The notes below the pieces were generated by a model that did not search any database, was not told the origin of the DNA, and saw only the letters and a program-made list of their open reading frames with translations. Shown here piece after piece: positions 7,748 through 15,563 of a stretch of 35,850 nt of DNA. A program made the position numbers and the translations under genes. Position 1 is the first letter of the stretch, and each line of letters opens with the position of its first letter. Origin of the DNA: Candidatus Methanoperedens sp. (GTDB lineage Archaea; Halobacteriota; Methanosarcinia; Methanosarcinales; Methanoperedenaceae); the NCBI GenBank assembly GCA_027460585.1, contig JAPZAP010000051.1, positions 1 through 35,850 of the forward strand. The letters are read 5' to 3'.

Positions 7748-8104
7748 GTGAACAACAAAAAATATATCAGAAAGAAGTATATAACTTGCAGCAGGTGCGG
7801 AAGAAATAAAATCCATCATGCACATGGATTATGCAGTGGATGCTATATGTCCATTAATCGAATAGAACAGATAAAAAAACATAACGCTGAATCATATCAC
7901 AATATTCCCTACGAATTATATCTAAAAATAACAGAAAAATGCTGTATCTGCGGTTTTGATTCTATAGTTGAGCTTCATCATATTGATGAAAACCATGAAA
8001 ATAAATCGTTAAATAACCTTGTTGGCTTATGCCCAAATCATCATGCTATGATTCATCATAGAGATTTCAATACAGAAATAAAAAAATTAATAAATTATAA
8101 GTAG
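7748..8104 (+). CDS. Small HNH endonuclease with N-terminal zinc finger
   Basis: 118 residues from GTG. Residues 14-32 form a four-Cys zinc knuckle (CSRCG ... CSGC). Residues 65-103 are an HNH nuclease: CCIC with C65/C68, VELHHID with H77-H78, N90, then LCPNHHAMIH with C95, H98, H99 and H103. The Cys pairs hold a structural zinc, the HH and the last His bind the catalytic metal. HNH proteins of this size occur as homing or phage-type nucleases and in restriction systems; target unknown. No Shine-Dalgarno; translation may depend on the upstream mini-ORF. GC is low, like the rest of 7146-8750, and unlike flanking housekeeping genes, consistent with acquired DNA. The recombinase gene follows after 37 bp. 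Confidence 0.85.
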   Translation: MNNKKYIRKKYITCSRCGRNKIHHAHGLCSGCYMSINRIEQIKKHNAESYHNIPYELYLKITEKCCICGFDSIVELHHIDENHENKSLNNLVGLCPNHHAMIHHRDFNTEIKKLINYK

Positions 8105-8141
8105 CTTTATATACTTTGAGAAAAATAGTGAAATTGGATTC

Positions 8142-8972
8142 ATGATAGTTGATGAGCGTCTTAAAAAGCTTAATACTGAAGCAAAGTTGAGAGGCTTCTC
8201 ACCACAGACAATAAAAATGTATTTGTTTTATAATGAGAAATTACTTGATTACACAAAAAAGGAACCGGTAGATATCACAGAAGATGACATTAAAGATTTT
8301 CTTGGATACAAACTTTCAGATGATTCGGTTTCAAATGCTACGATAGCACTAATAAAAGCTGCCTTGAAATTTTATTATACAGAACTTCTTGGAAAAAATA
8401 TCTCCCAGATAAAAACTCCAAAGAGGTCACAAAAACTTCCGGTAGTCCTTAGCCAGACTGAAATAAAAAACCTCCTTGATAAAACAGAAAACCTCAAGCA
8501 CAGGCTTATAATTGAACTCCTCTACTCCACGGGTTTAAGACTTTCAGAATGTATTAATCTGAAATACTCTGACCTTGATCTAAATGATGGTATAGGCTGG
8601 GTGCGTTTAGGAAAAGGTTCAAAAGACAGAATTTTTATTATTTCTGATATATTCAAAAAAGATCTCCTCGACTATAAAGAAAAAAATGATTCAGATGGAA
8701 AAGGATACATATTTTTAGTGAATGGTAAAAAAATGACCTATAGAGGTATCCAGCATGCGATCAAAGTTTCCGCCGAGCGCGCAGGCATCGATAAACCTGT
8801 GCATGTACATACGCTTCGGCATTCTTTCGCAACACACCTTCTTGAGAACGGCGTGGACATCAGGAAGATCCAGAAGCTGCTCGGACACTCGAATTTGCAG
8901 ACCACGCAGATCTATACCCAAGTTTCAAATGAAGAAATAAAGAAGATAAAGAGTCCGCTGGATATGCTTTGA
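8142..8972 (+). CDS. Tyrosine recombinase, XerA/XerC-like
   Basis: 276 residues, the size of archaeal XerA. The N-terminal SAM-like core-binding domain is followed by the catalytic domain with a complete set: R133 (STGLRLSE), K158 (GKGSKDR), H223 and R226 (HTLRHSFATH), H249 (LLGHSN) and the nucleophile Y258 (IYTQVS). XerA resolves chromosome dimers at dif; close relatives act as integrases. Context beside an HNH gene and repeats favours a mobile role, but a chromosomal XerA cannot be excluded. Composition is mosaic: I count 85 G+C in the 160 bases 8751-8910 (53%) against 17/60 at 8221-8280 and 20/60 at 8581-8640, so the C-terminal catalytic part appears to have a different history. Confidence 0.92.
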   Translation: MIVDERLKKLNTEAKLRGFSPQTIKMYLFYNEKLLDYTKKEPVDITEDDIKDFLGYKLSDDSVSNATIALIKAALKFYYTELLGKNISQIKTPKRSQKLPVVLSQTEIKNLLDKTENLKHRLIIELLYSTGLRLSECINLKYSDLDLNDGIGWVRLGKGSKDRIFIISDIFKKDLLDYKEKNDSDGKGYIFLVNGKKMTYRGIQHAIKVSAERAGIDKPVHVHTLRHSFATHLLENGVDIRKIQKLLGHSNLQTTQIYTQVSNEEIKKIKSPLDML

Positions 8973-9286
8973 TCAGGGTGAGGAAAACAGGGTAATATTC
9001 AAGAAGAATATCTGTCCTTAGATTAATGATTTAATAAATGAATATTTATGATTTGGATTGAGCAGGCGTTGGATAGGTGTGTGTGTTCTATTAGGAGTGA
9101 CATTTTGAAAATATTGCCTGCTCATACTTATAATAATCATGATAGTATTTAAAGATTTATGATATCTAAAATGATTATAATGATGATTGTAAAGCATAAT
9201 AATCTTAATGACAGCTTTATATGTTTCTAAATACATTTTGATTATTGGATAATATCAAAGAGTGGAACCTTCTTCTCTTCATATTT
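8973..9286. other. Gene-free stretch downstream of recombinase with 9-bp inverted repeat
   Basis: TGAGCAGGC (9059-9067) and GCCTGCTCA (9116-9124) are exact inverses 48 bp apart. The rest is very AT-rich with repeated ATGATTAT/ATAATCAT motifs (9130-9215). The nearest gene is the recombinase, so a recombination site or a structured RNA is possible. A 72-codon frame on the minus strand (9018-9236) looks like chance in low-complexity DNA. Confidence 0.45.
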
Positions 9287-9589
9287 CTACGATGTGATAT
9301 ACCTCAGAACACCCCACGGGCACATGACGCCGACCCACGTATGATCAACTCCAAGGATATGTTCTGTGAGAGATTGTTCGTGTGGTTTGCCATCCAGATG
9401 CACTTCTTCATGTTGTATGAGAAGGTTTTTATCTTTTTCATTGAAAAATATTCCATCATCGTTGACGTATATTTCTTTATCTTTCGGACAACAAAATCCT
9501 CTGAGGAGATACTTCACATACCACAAAGGTTTTGTGCCTCCACAGGCTCTGTAAGCTTCAAAAAACAAATCTCTTTTTAATATTTTCAT
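9287..9589 (-). CDS. Small HExxH protein, putative zinc metallopeptidase-like
   Basis: 100 residues. H60-E-E-V-H64 is an HExxH zinc-peptidase motif, preceded by KEIYVNDDGIFFNEKDKNLL, a strand-helix arrangement like that before HExxH in minimal metallopeptidases. Candidate third ligands are H70, H77 and H83. C16, C33, C34 and C90 are further possible metal or disulfide residues. No signal peptide or membrane segment is seen. I do not recognise a named family and cannot exclude that the motif is fortuitous. The gene faces the recombinase across a 314-bp AT-rich gap and is itself more balanced in composition, which supports it being coding. The plus-strand frames over it lack sensible protein character. 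Confidence 0.65.
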   Translation of the reverse strand: MKILKRDLFFEAYRACGGTKPLWYVKYLLRGFCCPKDKEIYVNDDGIFFNEKDKNLLIQHEEVHLDGKPHEQSLTEHILGVDHTWVGVMCPWGVLRYITS

Positions 9590-9856
9590 ATCTAACTACC
9601 AGTATAATATATAGACTCTGCACCATCTTATTAAATATGTGGTAAATAGTTCAGGATTAGCACAAAAAATGTAATTGTGATAAGTGTTATGCGATTTGAT
9701 CATAGTCGGAGGAAATTATTTATATGGAAATCCCTGAAAAAATCCAATCATAAGTTTCAAGCAGGAGCATCTGTAAGAAATGAAGGATATCCAAAATAAC
9801 CCGATTATATTATCTTAAGACATCCTTATTTCCTCTCATGCATCATAGGACATAGA

Positions 9857-10630
9857 ATGACAAGCTACAAAATAATGGTGAAGGATGTTATCAAACAGGC
9901 AGATATCCTTCTTGAGATCATAGATGCCAGATTTCCGGAAGAGACACGAAACCATGAAGTAGAGCGTGATGTTGCGCGTTCAAAGAAGCCGTTGATAATA
10001 GTTATCAACAAATGCGATCTTGTATCAAGGGAAATACTTGAGGAAACAAAATCACGCCTGTCAAAAATTGCACCCACGGTCTTTGTGTCCAGTAAGGACG
10101 GATTCGGGAAAACAATGTTAAGACACATGATCCTTGAAAACGCCAGTATAAAAGGACGTGATATACTGGTCGGTACTCTCGGATATCCAAATACAGGAAA
10201 ATCCTCGGTTATCAATGCGGTATCTGGGAGACATTCAGCTCCCACATCTCCAATATCGGGTCATACAAAAGGAGTGCAAATTGTGAAGGCAGGTTCGCGC
10301 ATCAAATTTATCGATACTCCAGGTGTGATCCCTTTTGGCGAGAACGACCAGTATATACAGGGGATTCTTGGAGTTAAAAGTGCATCGCATCTGGAGGACC
10401 CCATTGGTGTTGCATTGAAAATAATTGAGAAAATGTGCGCCGGGAATAAAACCATTATTGAATCCTTCTATAAAATAACAATTGAGGGACAGGATTCTTA
10501 CGATGTGCTAACACTCATTGGGAAGCAGTGCAATTTCCTCCAGAAGAAGGGTGAGGTTGATGAATCAAGGGCTGCTATGAAGATAATCGATGACTGGCAA
10601 AAAGGGGCGCTTATGAATGGATCACCTTAA
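9857..10630 (+). CDS. Circularly permuted GTPase (YlqF/RbgA/MMR1-HSR1 family)
   Basis: 257 residues with GTPase motifs in permuted order G4-G5-G1-G2-G3: NKCD at 51-54, VSSK near 77-80, GYPNTGKSS at 109-117, a G2 threonine in SGHTKG near 137, and DTPG at 153-156. This order defines the YlqF/RbgA/YawG group, whose members assist assembly of the large ribosomal subunit. DVIKQADILLEIIDARFPEETRN is the usual opening. The C-terminal region is helical, as in the family. The gene converges on ywbE and their 3' ends overlap by 20 bp. Confidence 0.93.
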   Translation: MTSYKIMVKDVIKQADILLEIIDARFPEETRNHEVERDVARSKKPLIIVINKCDLVSREILEETKSRLSKIAPTVFVSSKDGFGKTMLRHMILENASIKGRDILVGTLGYPNTGKSSVINAVSGRHSAPTSPISGHTKGVQIVKAGSRIKFIDTPGVIPFGENDQYIQGILGVKSASHLEDPIGVALKIIEKMCAGNKTIIESFYKITIEGQDSYDVLTLIGKQCNFLQKKGEVDESRAAMKIIDDWQKGALMNGSP

Positions 10631-10808
10631 CTCTTCCAACTTTGCCATCCATTAATTCAACTTTTATTCCATTTGGATGAAATGAAGAATTTGTCAGGAT
10701 TCTCTTTACAATACCACGGGTTATTTTACCACTCCTCTGATCTTCCTTTAAAACTATCCCTACACTTGCTCCTGGTTTAATATTTTCTCGGTAACTAGCT
10801 TTTTCCAT
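10611..10808 (-). CDS. ywbE: YwbE family protein (DUF2196)
   Basis: 65 residues, matching the small YwbE/DUF2196 family in full: REDNIKPG-like opening (RENIKPGASVGIVLKEDQRSG), then ITRGIVKRILTNSSFHPNGIKVEL, ending in DGKVGRVKVI. The family is a compact beta-barrel with no experimentally settled role; KOW-like nucleic-acid binding is often supposed. The gene overlaps the 3' end of the GTPase on the opposite strand by 20 bp. Confidence 0.9.
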   Translation of the reverse strand: MEKASYRENIKPGASVGIVLKEDQRSGKITRGIVKRILTNSSFHPNGIKVELMDGKVGRVKVIHS

Positions 10809-10858
10809 AGTGAAATGTTAATTCATGGTTATATAAACATATACAAAAGTCTCATTAT

Positions 10859-11368
10859 TTACCGTACATTCTCGTTCTGATAGACGCCTGAATATCCTTT
10901 CAGGACCTCCTCTCCAAGCCTGAAAAACAAGAGCTGAAGAACACGGGCACCTTTTTTTATCCTGAAACCCTTTTCATTATATACCACAAGAAGGCTCTCG
11001 CTTCTCCCGCTATATCCTGCGTCCCATACAGCAGTTTCCACAGTAACACCGCAGCGAAGAAGGCTTGAGCGCGGTTTTGCGATAGCAGCAATGTTTTTCG
11101 GGATATTGACTATTTCATTGAACACTATCTTGTAACTGCCTTTTGGCAAATGCAGCCATCCATCATCATCAAAATCAAGGTTCTTCGTCTGGGGGAGTTT
11201 TCTTTGTGAATTGTCAAAAGCGATCGCCCCTGAATTTTCATGTGATTCCACCCGCTGCAGGGTCAATTCGACACCGTTTGGCTGAACCTGGATATCCGGG
11301 TCTATCATTTGTTCGACGAGCGGCGGCTTTGCATTTATAAGAGTGATCAATTCGTTATGGGATAACAT
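10859..11368 (-). CDS. dut: dUTP diphosphatase of the archaeal Dcd-like type
   Basis: 169 residues from ATG 11368; an ATG 11 codons upstream (11401) is in frame, but the family begins with MLSxxEL as here. Family marks are DIQVQPNGVELTL, AKPRSSLLRCGVTVETAVWDAGYSGRSE (the nucleotide-binding motif with the catalytic region) and ARVLQLLFF. Dut hydrolyses dUTP to dUMP and pyrophosphate, keeping uracil out of DNA and supplying dUMP for thymidylate. Dcd and Dut are close relatives; the sequence resembles the archaeal dUTPase group rather than dCTP deaminase, but deaminase activity cannot be excluded by eye. Monocistronic by appearance. Confidence 0.85.
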   Translation of the reverse strand: MLSHNELITLINAKPPLVEQMIDPDIQVQPNGVELTLQRVESHENSGAIAFDNSQRKLPQTKNLDFDDDGWLHLPKGSYKIVFNEIVNIPKNIAAIAKPRSSLLRCGVTVETAVWDAGYSGRSESLLVVYNEKGFRIKKGARVLQLLFFRLGEEVLKGYSGVYQNENVR

Positions 11369-11456
11369 GTGTGCAAAATTAGGGGGAGAATGCATAAGCA
11401 TTTGCTGAAAGAAGAATAGACTTTTTTTTTCTTGGTAAAAAAAGAAATTGACATCA

Positions 11457-11558
11457 AATCTGTGTAAATCGGCGTTAATCCGTGTCTAAAAAGAGAAATT
11501 ATAATTAGGGAACGTAATTAAAAGCCCAAGACACGGATTTCACGGATTAACACAGATT
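11457..11558. repeat. Imperfect 30-bp inverted repeat
   Basis: The arm at 11457-11487 (beginning AATCTGTGTAAATC, ending AATCCGTGTCT) and the arm at 11529-11558 (beginning AGACACGGATT, ending TTAACACAGATT) are inverses at most positions, separated by 41 bp. The words CACGGATT and ACACAGATT recur inside each arm. Lies between the divergently placed 5' side of dut and the 3' end of tgtA, both on the minus strand. It may be a small dispersed repeat or a terminator-like fold after dut's upstream region. Confidence 0.6.
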
Positions 11559-11642
11559 ATTGAAAGCCAAATAAATCGACTTATCTATTTCAGTAGTGGG
11601 ATAAGGAAATGTGTATAGTTTCCTATGCATTGAAAAGTCCCC

Positions 11643-13085
11643 TTATGACGATAGCTTTTGGATCTCTACCATAAGTGGATGCTCTGAAAAATCATCCAGC
11701 GCTATATTAAATTCACAACCAGTATTTAATTTCATTAATTCGATCAAATTTTGAAGCGCCACAGTTAACGATTCATGATCAGGAACGTCACACACCTCAG
11801 CATTCAAAGGATATGTTTCTTTCAGTTCAACCGGATATGGGCCAAATGGCGGTTTAAAATCAAGGACCCAGTCAAATTCATCTTCGTTATCAAGTCTATG
11901 GTTCTTGACAAGAACTTTTCCTTCAAGCTTTAAGTTCTTCAGTCTTTTCCTGTGCCTTATAACCTCAGGCCTCAAAGCTGATTCAGGCCCGCTGTAAAAG
12001 AATGTTGCCCTTGATAAAGGCTGGAATTCTTCGATCCAACCTGAATGTTTTGACAGGGTATGCATGAGTCCTGATAATAATTTGGGATGCCCCCGGCTTC
12101 GATATTCCACAAGTTCCCAGAGGTTTCCCTCATGGATGGCCTGCTTTACTTCCCGTATTTCCTCAAATGTGACATAGAGGTTATGGCTGGCAAGCAATTC
12201 TTCCTTATTATCGCTTTCCATTAATTCACGAACATTATACGAACTGCAAACAGGACAGGAACAGGGTAGGTACTGGAGCTGTTCTAAGTGATAAGTGCCC
12301 CGTGCAGTCATGTATCTTCCGTCCTTGGCGTATAAAGCATAAGATGCGGAATCAAAAAGATCGCACCCCAGAGCCACAGCCAGTGAGAACATCATGGGAT
12401 GCCCTGCCCCGAAAAGATGCACGGGCGCGGCAGGAGAGAGTCCCTTTTTTGATGCAACGATAACGTCAACCAGGTCTGAATACCGATATGATTCCATAAG
12501 AGGAACAACTGCGCCAAGAGGATAAACATCAAAATCAAGCTGGCTCAATTCGCGCGCCGATCTCTCCCTCAGTTCGGGAAATGTGGAACCCTGGACTGGC
12601 GCTGCAAGAAGCATCTCTTTTTTCAATCCCAGAGCCTCTTTTTCCCGCGCAAGCGTCTGTTCAAGTTCAGACTCGGCGCGCGTCCACGAAACATCAGGAG
12701 GCGTTGGTATATCCAGGGGCACGCCGATGTCAGAGCCGATATCCCTCTGGAATTCAACTATCTGTTTATTATTTACTTCAACTTCCCCATAGATCGATAA
12801 CTGATATGAACCTGAGTCGGTCATTATAGGCCCATCAAAACCGATAAGTGAATGCAGCCCCCCCCTAAGGGCGCGCTCCCTGAGTTCTGGTTTGCGGTAA
12901 ATTATGTATGAATTTGTTATTATGACCTGGGCGCCGAATTTTCGAAGTTCAGATGGTTTAATGGTCTGAATATTAGGATTAACAACAGGCATTATAGTTG
13001 GCGTCTCGATTACACCATGTTTAGTTTCAAGCCGTCCGATGCGACCGGCGCAGTCCTTATGAAGAATTTCGAAGATAGGGGGCAT
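11643..13085 (-). CDS. tgtA: Archaeosine tRNA-guanine transglycosylase
   Basis: 480 residues. It exchanges guanine-15 in the D-loop of archaeal tRNAs for preQ0, the first step toward archaeosine. The TIM barrel contains the catalytic-site segment MTDSGSYQ (D90), the second Asp segment near VPLDIPTPPDVSW, and the zinc site C275, C277, C280 (PCSCPVC) with H301. Length is shorter than the 580-residue crenarchaeal/thermococcal form because the C-terminal PUA domain is missing; in methanosarcinal archaea that part is usually on a separate protein (ArcS-like). The 500 bp upstream contains the second 27-bp-period repeat array, starting 80 bp from the ATG. Confidence 0.95.
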   Translation of the reverse strand: MPPIFEILHKDCAGRIGRLETKHGVIETPTIMPVVNPNIQTIKPSELRKFGAQVIITNSYIIYRKPELRERALRGGLHSLIGFDGPIMTDSGSYQLSIYGEVEVNNKQIVEFQRDIGSDIGVPLDIPTPPDVSWTRAESELEQTLAREKEALGLKKEMLLAAPVQGSTFPELRERSARELSQLDFDVYPLGAVVPLMESYRYSDLVDVIVASKKGLSPAAPVHLFGAGHPMMFSLAVALGCDLFDSASYALYAKDGRYMTARGTYHLEQLQYLPCSCPVCSSYNVRELMESDNKEELLASHNLYVTFEEIREVKQAIHEGNLWELVEYRSRGHPKLLSGLMHTLSKHSGWIEEFQPLSRATFFYSGPESALRPEVIRHRKRLKNLKLEGKVLVKNHRLDNEDEFDWVLDFKPPFGPYPVELKETYPLNAEVCDVPDHESLTVALQNLIELMKLNTGCEFNIALDDFSEHPLMVEIQKLSS

Positions 13086-13164
13086 TATAGGCTAAGATTG
13101 GATTGGGGGGTATATTAGGGTGAGGTTTCCGGGGAAAGAGGAGATGGGGTGTCGTGGGGTAATG

Positions 13165-13253
13165 CCGTTACGGAAAATCATTTGAAGTTTCCGTTACGGA
13201 ATATTTTATATTTTTTCCCGTGACGGAATTAGTAACTTACTATCCCGTAACGG
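13165..13253. repeat. Second CCGTNACGG array, four sites at 26-27-bp steps
   Basis: CCGTTACGG at 13165 and 13191, CCGTGACGG at 13218, CCGTAACGG at 13245: steps 26, 27, 27. The centre base varies (T, T, G, A), so only the CCGT/ACGG halves are conserved, as expected for a protein-binding palindrome. It lies 80-170 bp upstream of tgtA, and 330-410 bp upstream of tRNA-Ser. Same core and period as the array at 7172-7422. Confidence 0.9.
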
Positions 13254-13579
13254 CTTTTAGGAGCTATTTCAGCGGGAAATGTTTCAGCATGGAACTTTGA
13301 TTCGATCAAATACAAATGAGGGAGCTGTTGGACAAAATTAAGCTGAGTACAATTTCATCAAATTATGCCAGACACCCATACATGTTAGTGCGGTGCCAAT
13401 ACGGTTATCCTTTTTTTGTCCCCGGCCTTTGTTGTCTATAACCTTTATATGGGTTAAAAACGTCTAAGCAAACTCAATACGCTTATCTAATATTGATTTT
13501 GGGATATCCTTTTTATCAAAAGGGATTTCTTAAATTATCCAATATCGATACCGTTTTGTGCTTTTTACAAAAAAGCATT
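13254..13579. other. Gene-free leader region before tRNA-Ser
   Basis: No coding gene recognised. A TTTATATG at about 13444 could be a promoter box for a transcript running toward the tRNA. Just before the tRNA, TGCTTTTT (13559-13566) and AAAAAGCA (13570-13577) form an exact 8-bp hairpin with a 3-nt loop. A looser inverted repeat ATCCTTTT/AAAAGGGAT lies near 13506-13526. Confidence 0.4.
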
Positions 13580-13665
13580 GACGAGATAGCCAAGCCCGGT
13601 ATGGCGCAGGGTTGCTAACCCTGTGTTCCGCAAGGAGCTCGGGGGTTCAAGTCCCCCTCTCGTCG
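13580..13665 (+). tRNA. tRNA-Ser(GCU)
   Basis: 86 nt. The acceptor stem GACGAGA (13580-13586) pairs with TCTCGTC (13658-13664), followed by discriminator G. The anticodon arm CAGGG-TTGCTAA-CCCTG gives anticodon GCT, reading AGC/AGU serine codons. A long variable arm (TTCC-GCAA-GGAG region) marks it as a class II tRNA, and the T arm is GGGGG-TTCAAGT-CCCCC. CC follows the discriminator in the genome but A does not, so CCA is completed enzymatically. No intron. Confidence 0.96.
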
Positions 13666-13967
13666 CCTTTTAATTTATTAAATATGGTATTTTCCTTTGT
13701 CTTCCCGATATCCTATTGGTCTTGATAAGCGGATTTTCGTTGTATATGCCTTCCAATCAGACCGTATCGCCATTTTTGCTCATCAATGAAGATTGGATAG
13801 TTGAATAAACATACCCTGACCTACATTCAGAGTTTCTGCCAGGTCAAATCCTGCATTGAGGATTAACAGATATAGATAGATGATTTTTTTCTTGATACCG
13901 GTAAACTCAAGATAATGTGTCGTTTTTCTTTAATAAAAGATTGTTAAAAAAATAGTGACAATGCAAG
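13666..13967. other. Gene-free stretch after tRNA-Ser
   Basis: No gene supported. On the minus strand a short open run (about 13785-13868) reads NAGFDLAETLNVGQGMF before a stop, which looks protein-like and may be a decayed gene piece. The 3' side of tRNA genes is a common integration site, but no repeat of the tRNA end is visible in this window. Confidence 0.3.
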
Positions 13968-14930
13968 TTACTGGCTTGCATTGCTCTCATTATGTATTAC
14001 GTTTATGTCCAGTATATTCGGCTCACCACGCATGCCACTATATCTCAATGCAAGCCTATACTCCCCGGTGGTATTGAAAATATAGCTATTTCTAACACGG
14101 AGAACCATATCAGGTATCTTCTTATCCATTTCAACAATCGTATAGTCGCTTAACTCCTTATTCACAATGATAACCATATCCCCCGCGTTTATAGTGATAC
14201 TACTTGTGGGATAGTACCTGTCTTCTTTAACAAATATATCTACATTCTTTCCCGTAGGAGTTGCAGCTACATATGGTGTTGGCTCAGGAGTGGGTGTCGG
14301 GGTTGCTATCTCTGTTGTCTCAGTGGTTTGGACTGATATCGAAGTGGTGGGAATAGGCGTTGGAGTTGGGGATGGAGTAGGAACAGGCGTAAATTCCCTA
14401 GGTGTGCCTGATTTGAGAGTTATAGGCATAATCCTCGCTTCAACTTTCTGCCCGTTAACGGATAAAGTAATTGTTATTTCATAGGTACCTGCAAGACTTC
14501 TTCCCTGCATTTGTTCAATTGTATTGAAAACAGCGGCAATCTTACCATTTGTCCCTGGTTTTATCTCAGTATTAAAATCCATGGAATAATTTCGCGTTTT
14601 CTGTTCTTCGCTCATGGTCTTTAAAGCTATATTTGCCAGGGCATCATCAAGCGTTTTTACTGTGGCTTTTATATCAACAGTCTCATTGGTGATGGTTTCA
14701 CTTCCAGTATTCGCTATAAGGAGTTCGGCTGTTACTTTCTCGCCTGCTCTGACATCAGCTGGAACAAGTTTTACATCAACTACTTTCGCGTCAAGGTTGG
14801 CATTTGCATGTTCGATTTTTTGCACTTCCACGGTAGTTGTTTTTGAGGAGTTCGAAGAATCGGAACCTGTACAACCTGACAGGGCTACTATCAGGATAAT
14901 TAATATTATGATTGGAAACTTTTTGTTCAT
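13968..14930 (-). CDS. Secreted lipoprotein: Ig-like domain, PT-rich linker, cupredoxin-like domain
   Basis: 320 residues. A lipoprotein signal ends in ALSGC (C20). Residues about 45-175 resemble a CARDB/Ig-like beta sandwich (VRAGEKVTAELLIANTGSETI, IKPGTNGKIAAVF, AGTYEITITLSVNG). A linker of Pro/Thr repeats (PTPSPTPTPIPT, TPTPTPEPTP) spans roughly 180-225. The last 85 residues look like a cupredoxin fold (YYPTSSITINAGDMVIIVNKE ... NTTGEYRLALRYS) but lack the His/Cys/Met copper ligands, so electron transfer by copper is unlikely. Probably cell-surface anchored. The lipoprotein at 26505-27011 has the same anchor-linker-cupredoxin-like plan. No function assigned. Confidence 0.8.
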   Translation of the reverse strand: MNKKFPIIILIILIVALSGCTGSDSSNSSKTTTVEVQKIEHANANLDAKVVDVKLVPADVRAGEKVTAELLIANTGSETITNETVDIKATVKTLDDALANIALKTMSEEQKTRNYSMDFNTEIKPGTNGKIAAVFNTIEQMQGRSLAGTYEITITLSVNGQKVEARIMPITLKSGTPREFTPVPTPSPTPTPIPTTSISVQTTETTEIATPTPTPEPTPYVAATPTGKNVDIFVKEDRYYPTSSITINAGDMVIIVNKELSDYTIVEMDKKIPDMVLRVRNSYIFNTTGEYRLALRYSGMRGEPNILDINVIHNESNASQ

Positions 14931-15026
14931 TACTTCACCTATAGTTAAAATAGTTTTATTGCATAAAAAGATTTCTCATTATTATAATTGTATAAACTAT
15001 TATAATCCCGGATATTTTGCGAATAA

Positions 15027-15034
15027 TTTTATAC
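15027..15034 (+). promoter_or_regulatory. Probable TATA box of the thioredoxin gene
   Basis: TTTTATAC sits 23-30 bp before the ATG at 15057, the distance expected for a leaderless archaeal transcript. No Shine-Dalgarno is present before that ATG. Confidence 0.5.
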
Positions 15035-15056
15035 TCGAAAGCCAATTCAACTCGTG

Positions 15057-15563
15057 ATGCGTGTACAAAGGACATTTTTGGCTATAATAGCATTGTTTCT
15101 CATTATCTTAACAATTGCAGTTGCAGATGCCCAAACCACAAAATGGTACAAATATGAAGCAGGTATTGAAGAAGCAGGTTCAACCGGAAAACCTGTTATC
15201 ATGGATTTTTATGCCGATTGGTGTTCCCCATGCATTGCCATGGAAGAAGGAACATATCCTGATCCCCGCGTAGTTTCCGAAATGAAGGATTTTATTGCTA
15301 TCAAAGTGGATACACAGGTAAGAATCGATATCGAGAGCAAATATCATATTGCATATTATCCCACGATCGTATTCCTTAATTCAAAAGGAGATGAGATTAC
15401 ACGCCATGTCGGGTATCTGGGTCCTGAAGATATGGTAAAAACGATAAATGAAACACGCGGGAAATTACCAAAGGAATCACCGGGATTTGAGGCGACAAAC
15501 GTGTTATTTGTCCTCATATTAACGATATCCTTGATGATTTTGCGAGGAAGAACAATTATTTGA
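15057..15563 (+). CDS. Membrane-anchored extracytoplasmic thioredoxin-like protein
   Basis: 168 residues from ATG 15057; a GTG directly before it is also in frame. Residues 5-25 are a hydrophobic signal/anchor (FLAIIALFLIILTIAVADA). The thioredoxin fold carries WCSPC with C56 and C59 after PVIMDFYAD, and the cis-proline segment YYPTIVFLNSKG. A second hydrophobic segment (ATNVLFVLILTISLMIL) near the C-terminus would tether the domain outside the membrane from both ends. Such proteins reduce or form disulfides on secreted proteins; in a c-type cytochrome maker, keeping heme-binding cysteines reduced is a plausible job, but no cytochrome gene is adjacent. The 3' end overlaps thiI by 8 bp (convergent). 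Confidence 0.88.
   Translation: MRVQRTFLAIIALFLIILTIAVADAQTTKWYKYEAGIEEAGSTGKPVIMDFYADWCSPCIAMEEGTYPDPRVVSEMKDFIAIKVDTQVRIDIESKYHIAYYPTIVFLNSKGDEITRHVGYLGPEDMVKTINETRGKLPKESPGFEATNVLFVLILTISLMILRGRTII

Noticed and set aside
9018-9236. 72-codon minus-strand frame
   Set aside because: Very AT-rich, made of Ile/Tyr/His/Asn runs from repeated ATGATTAT words, no ribosome-binding site and no domain.
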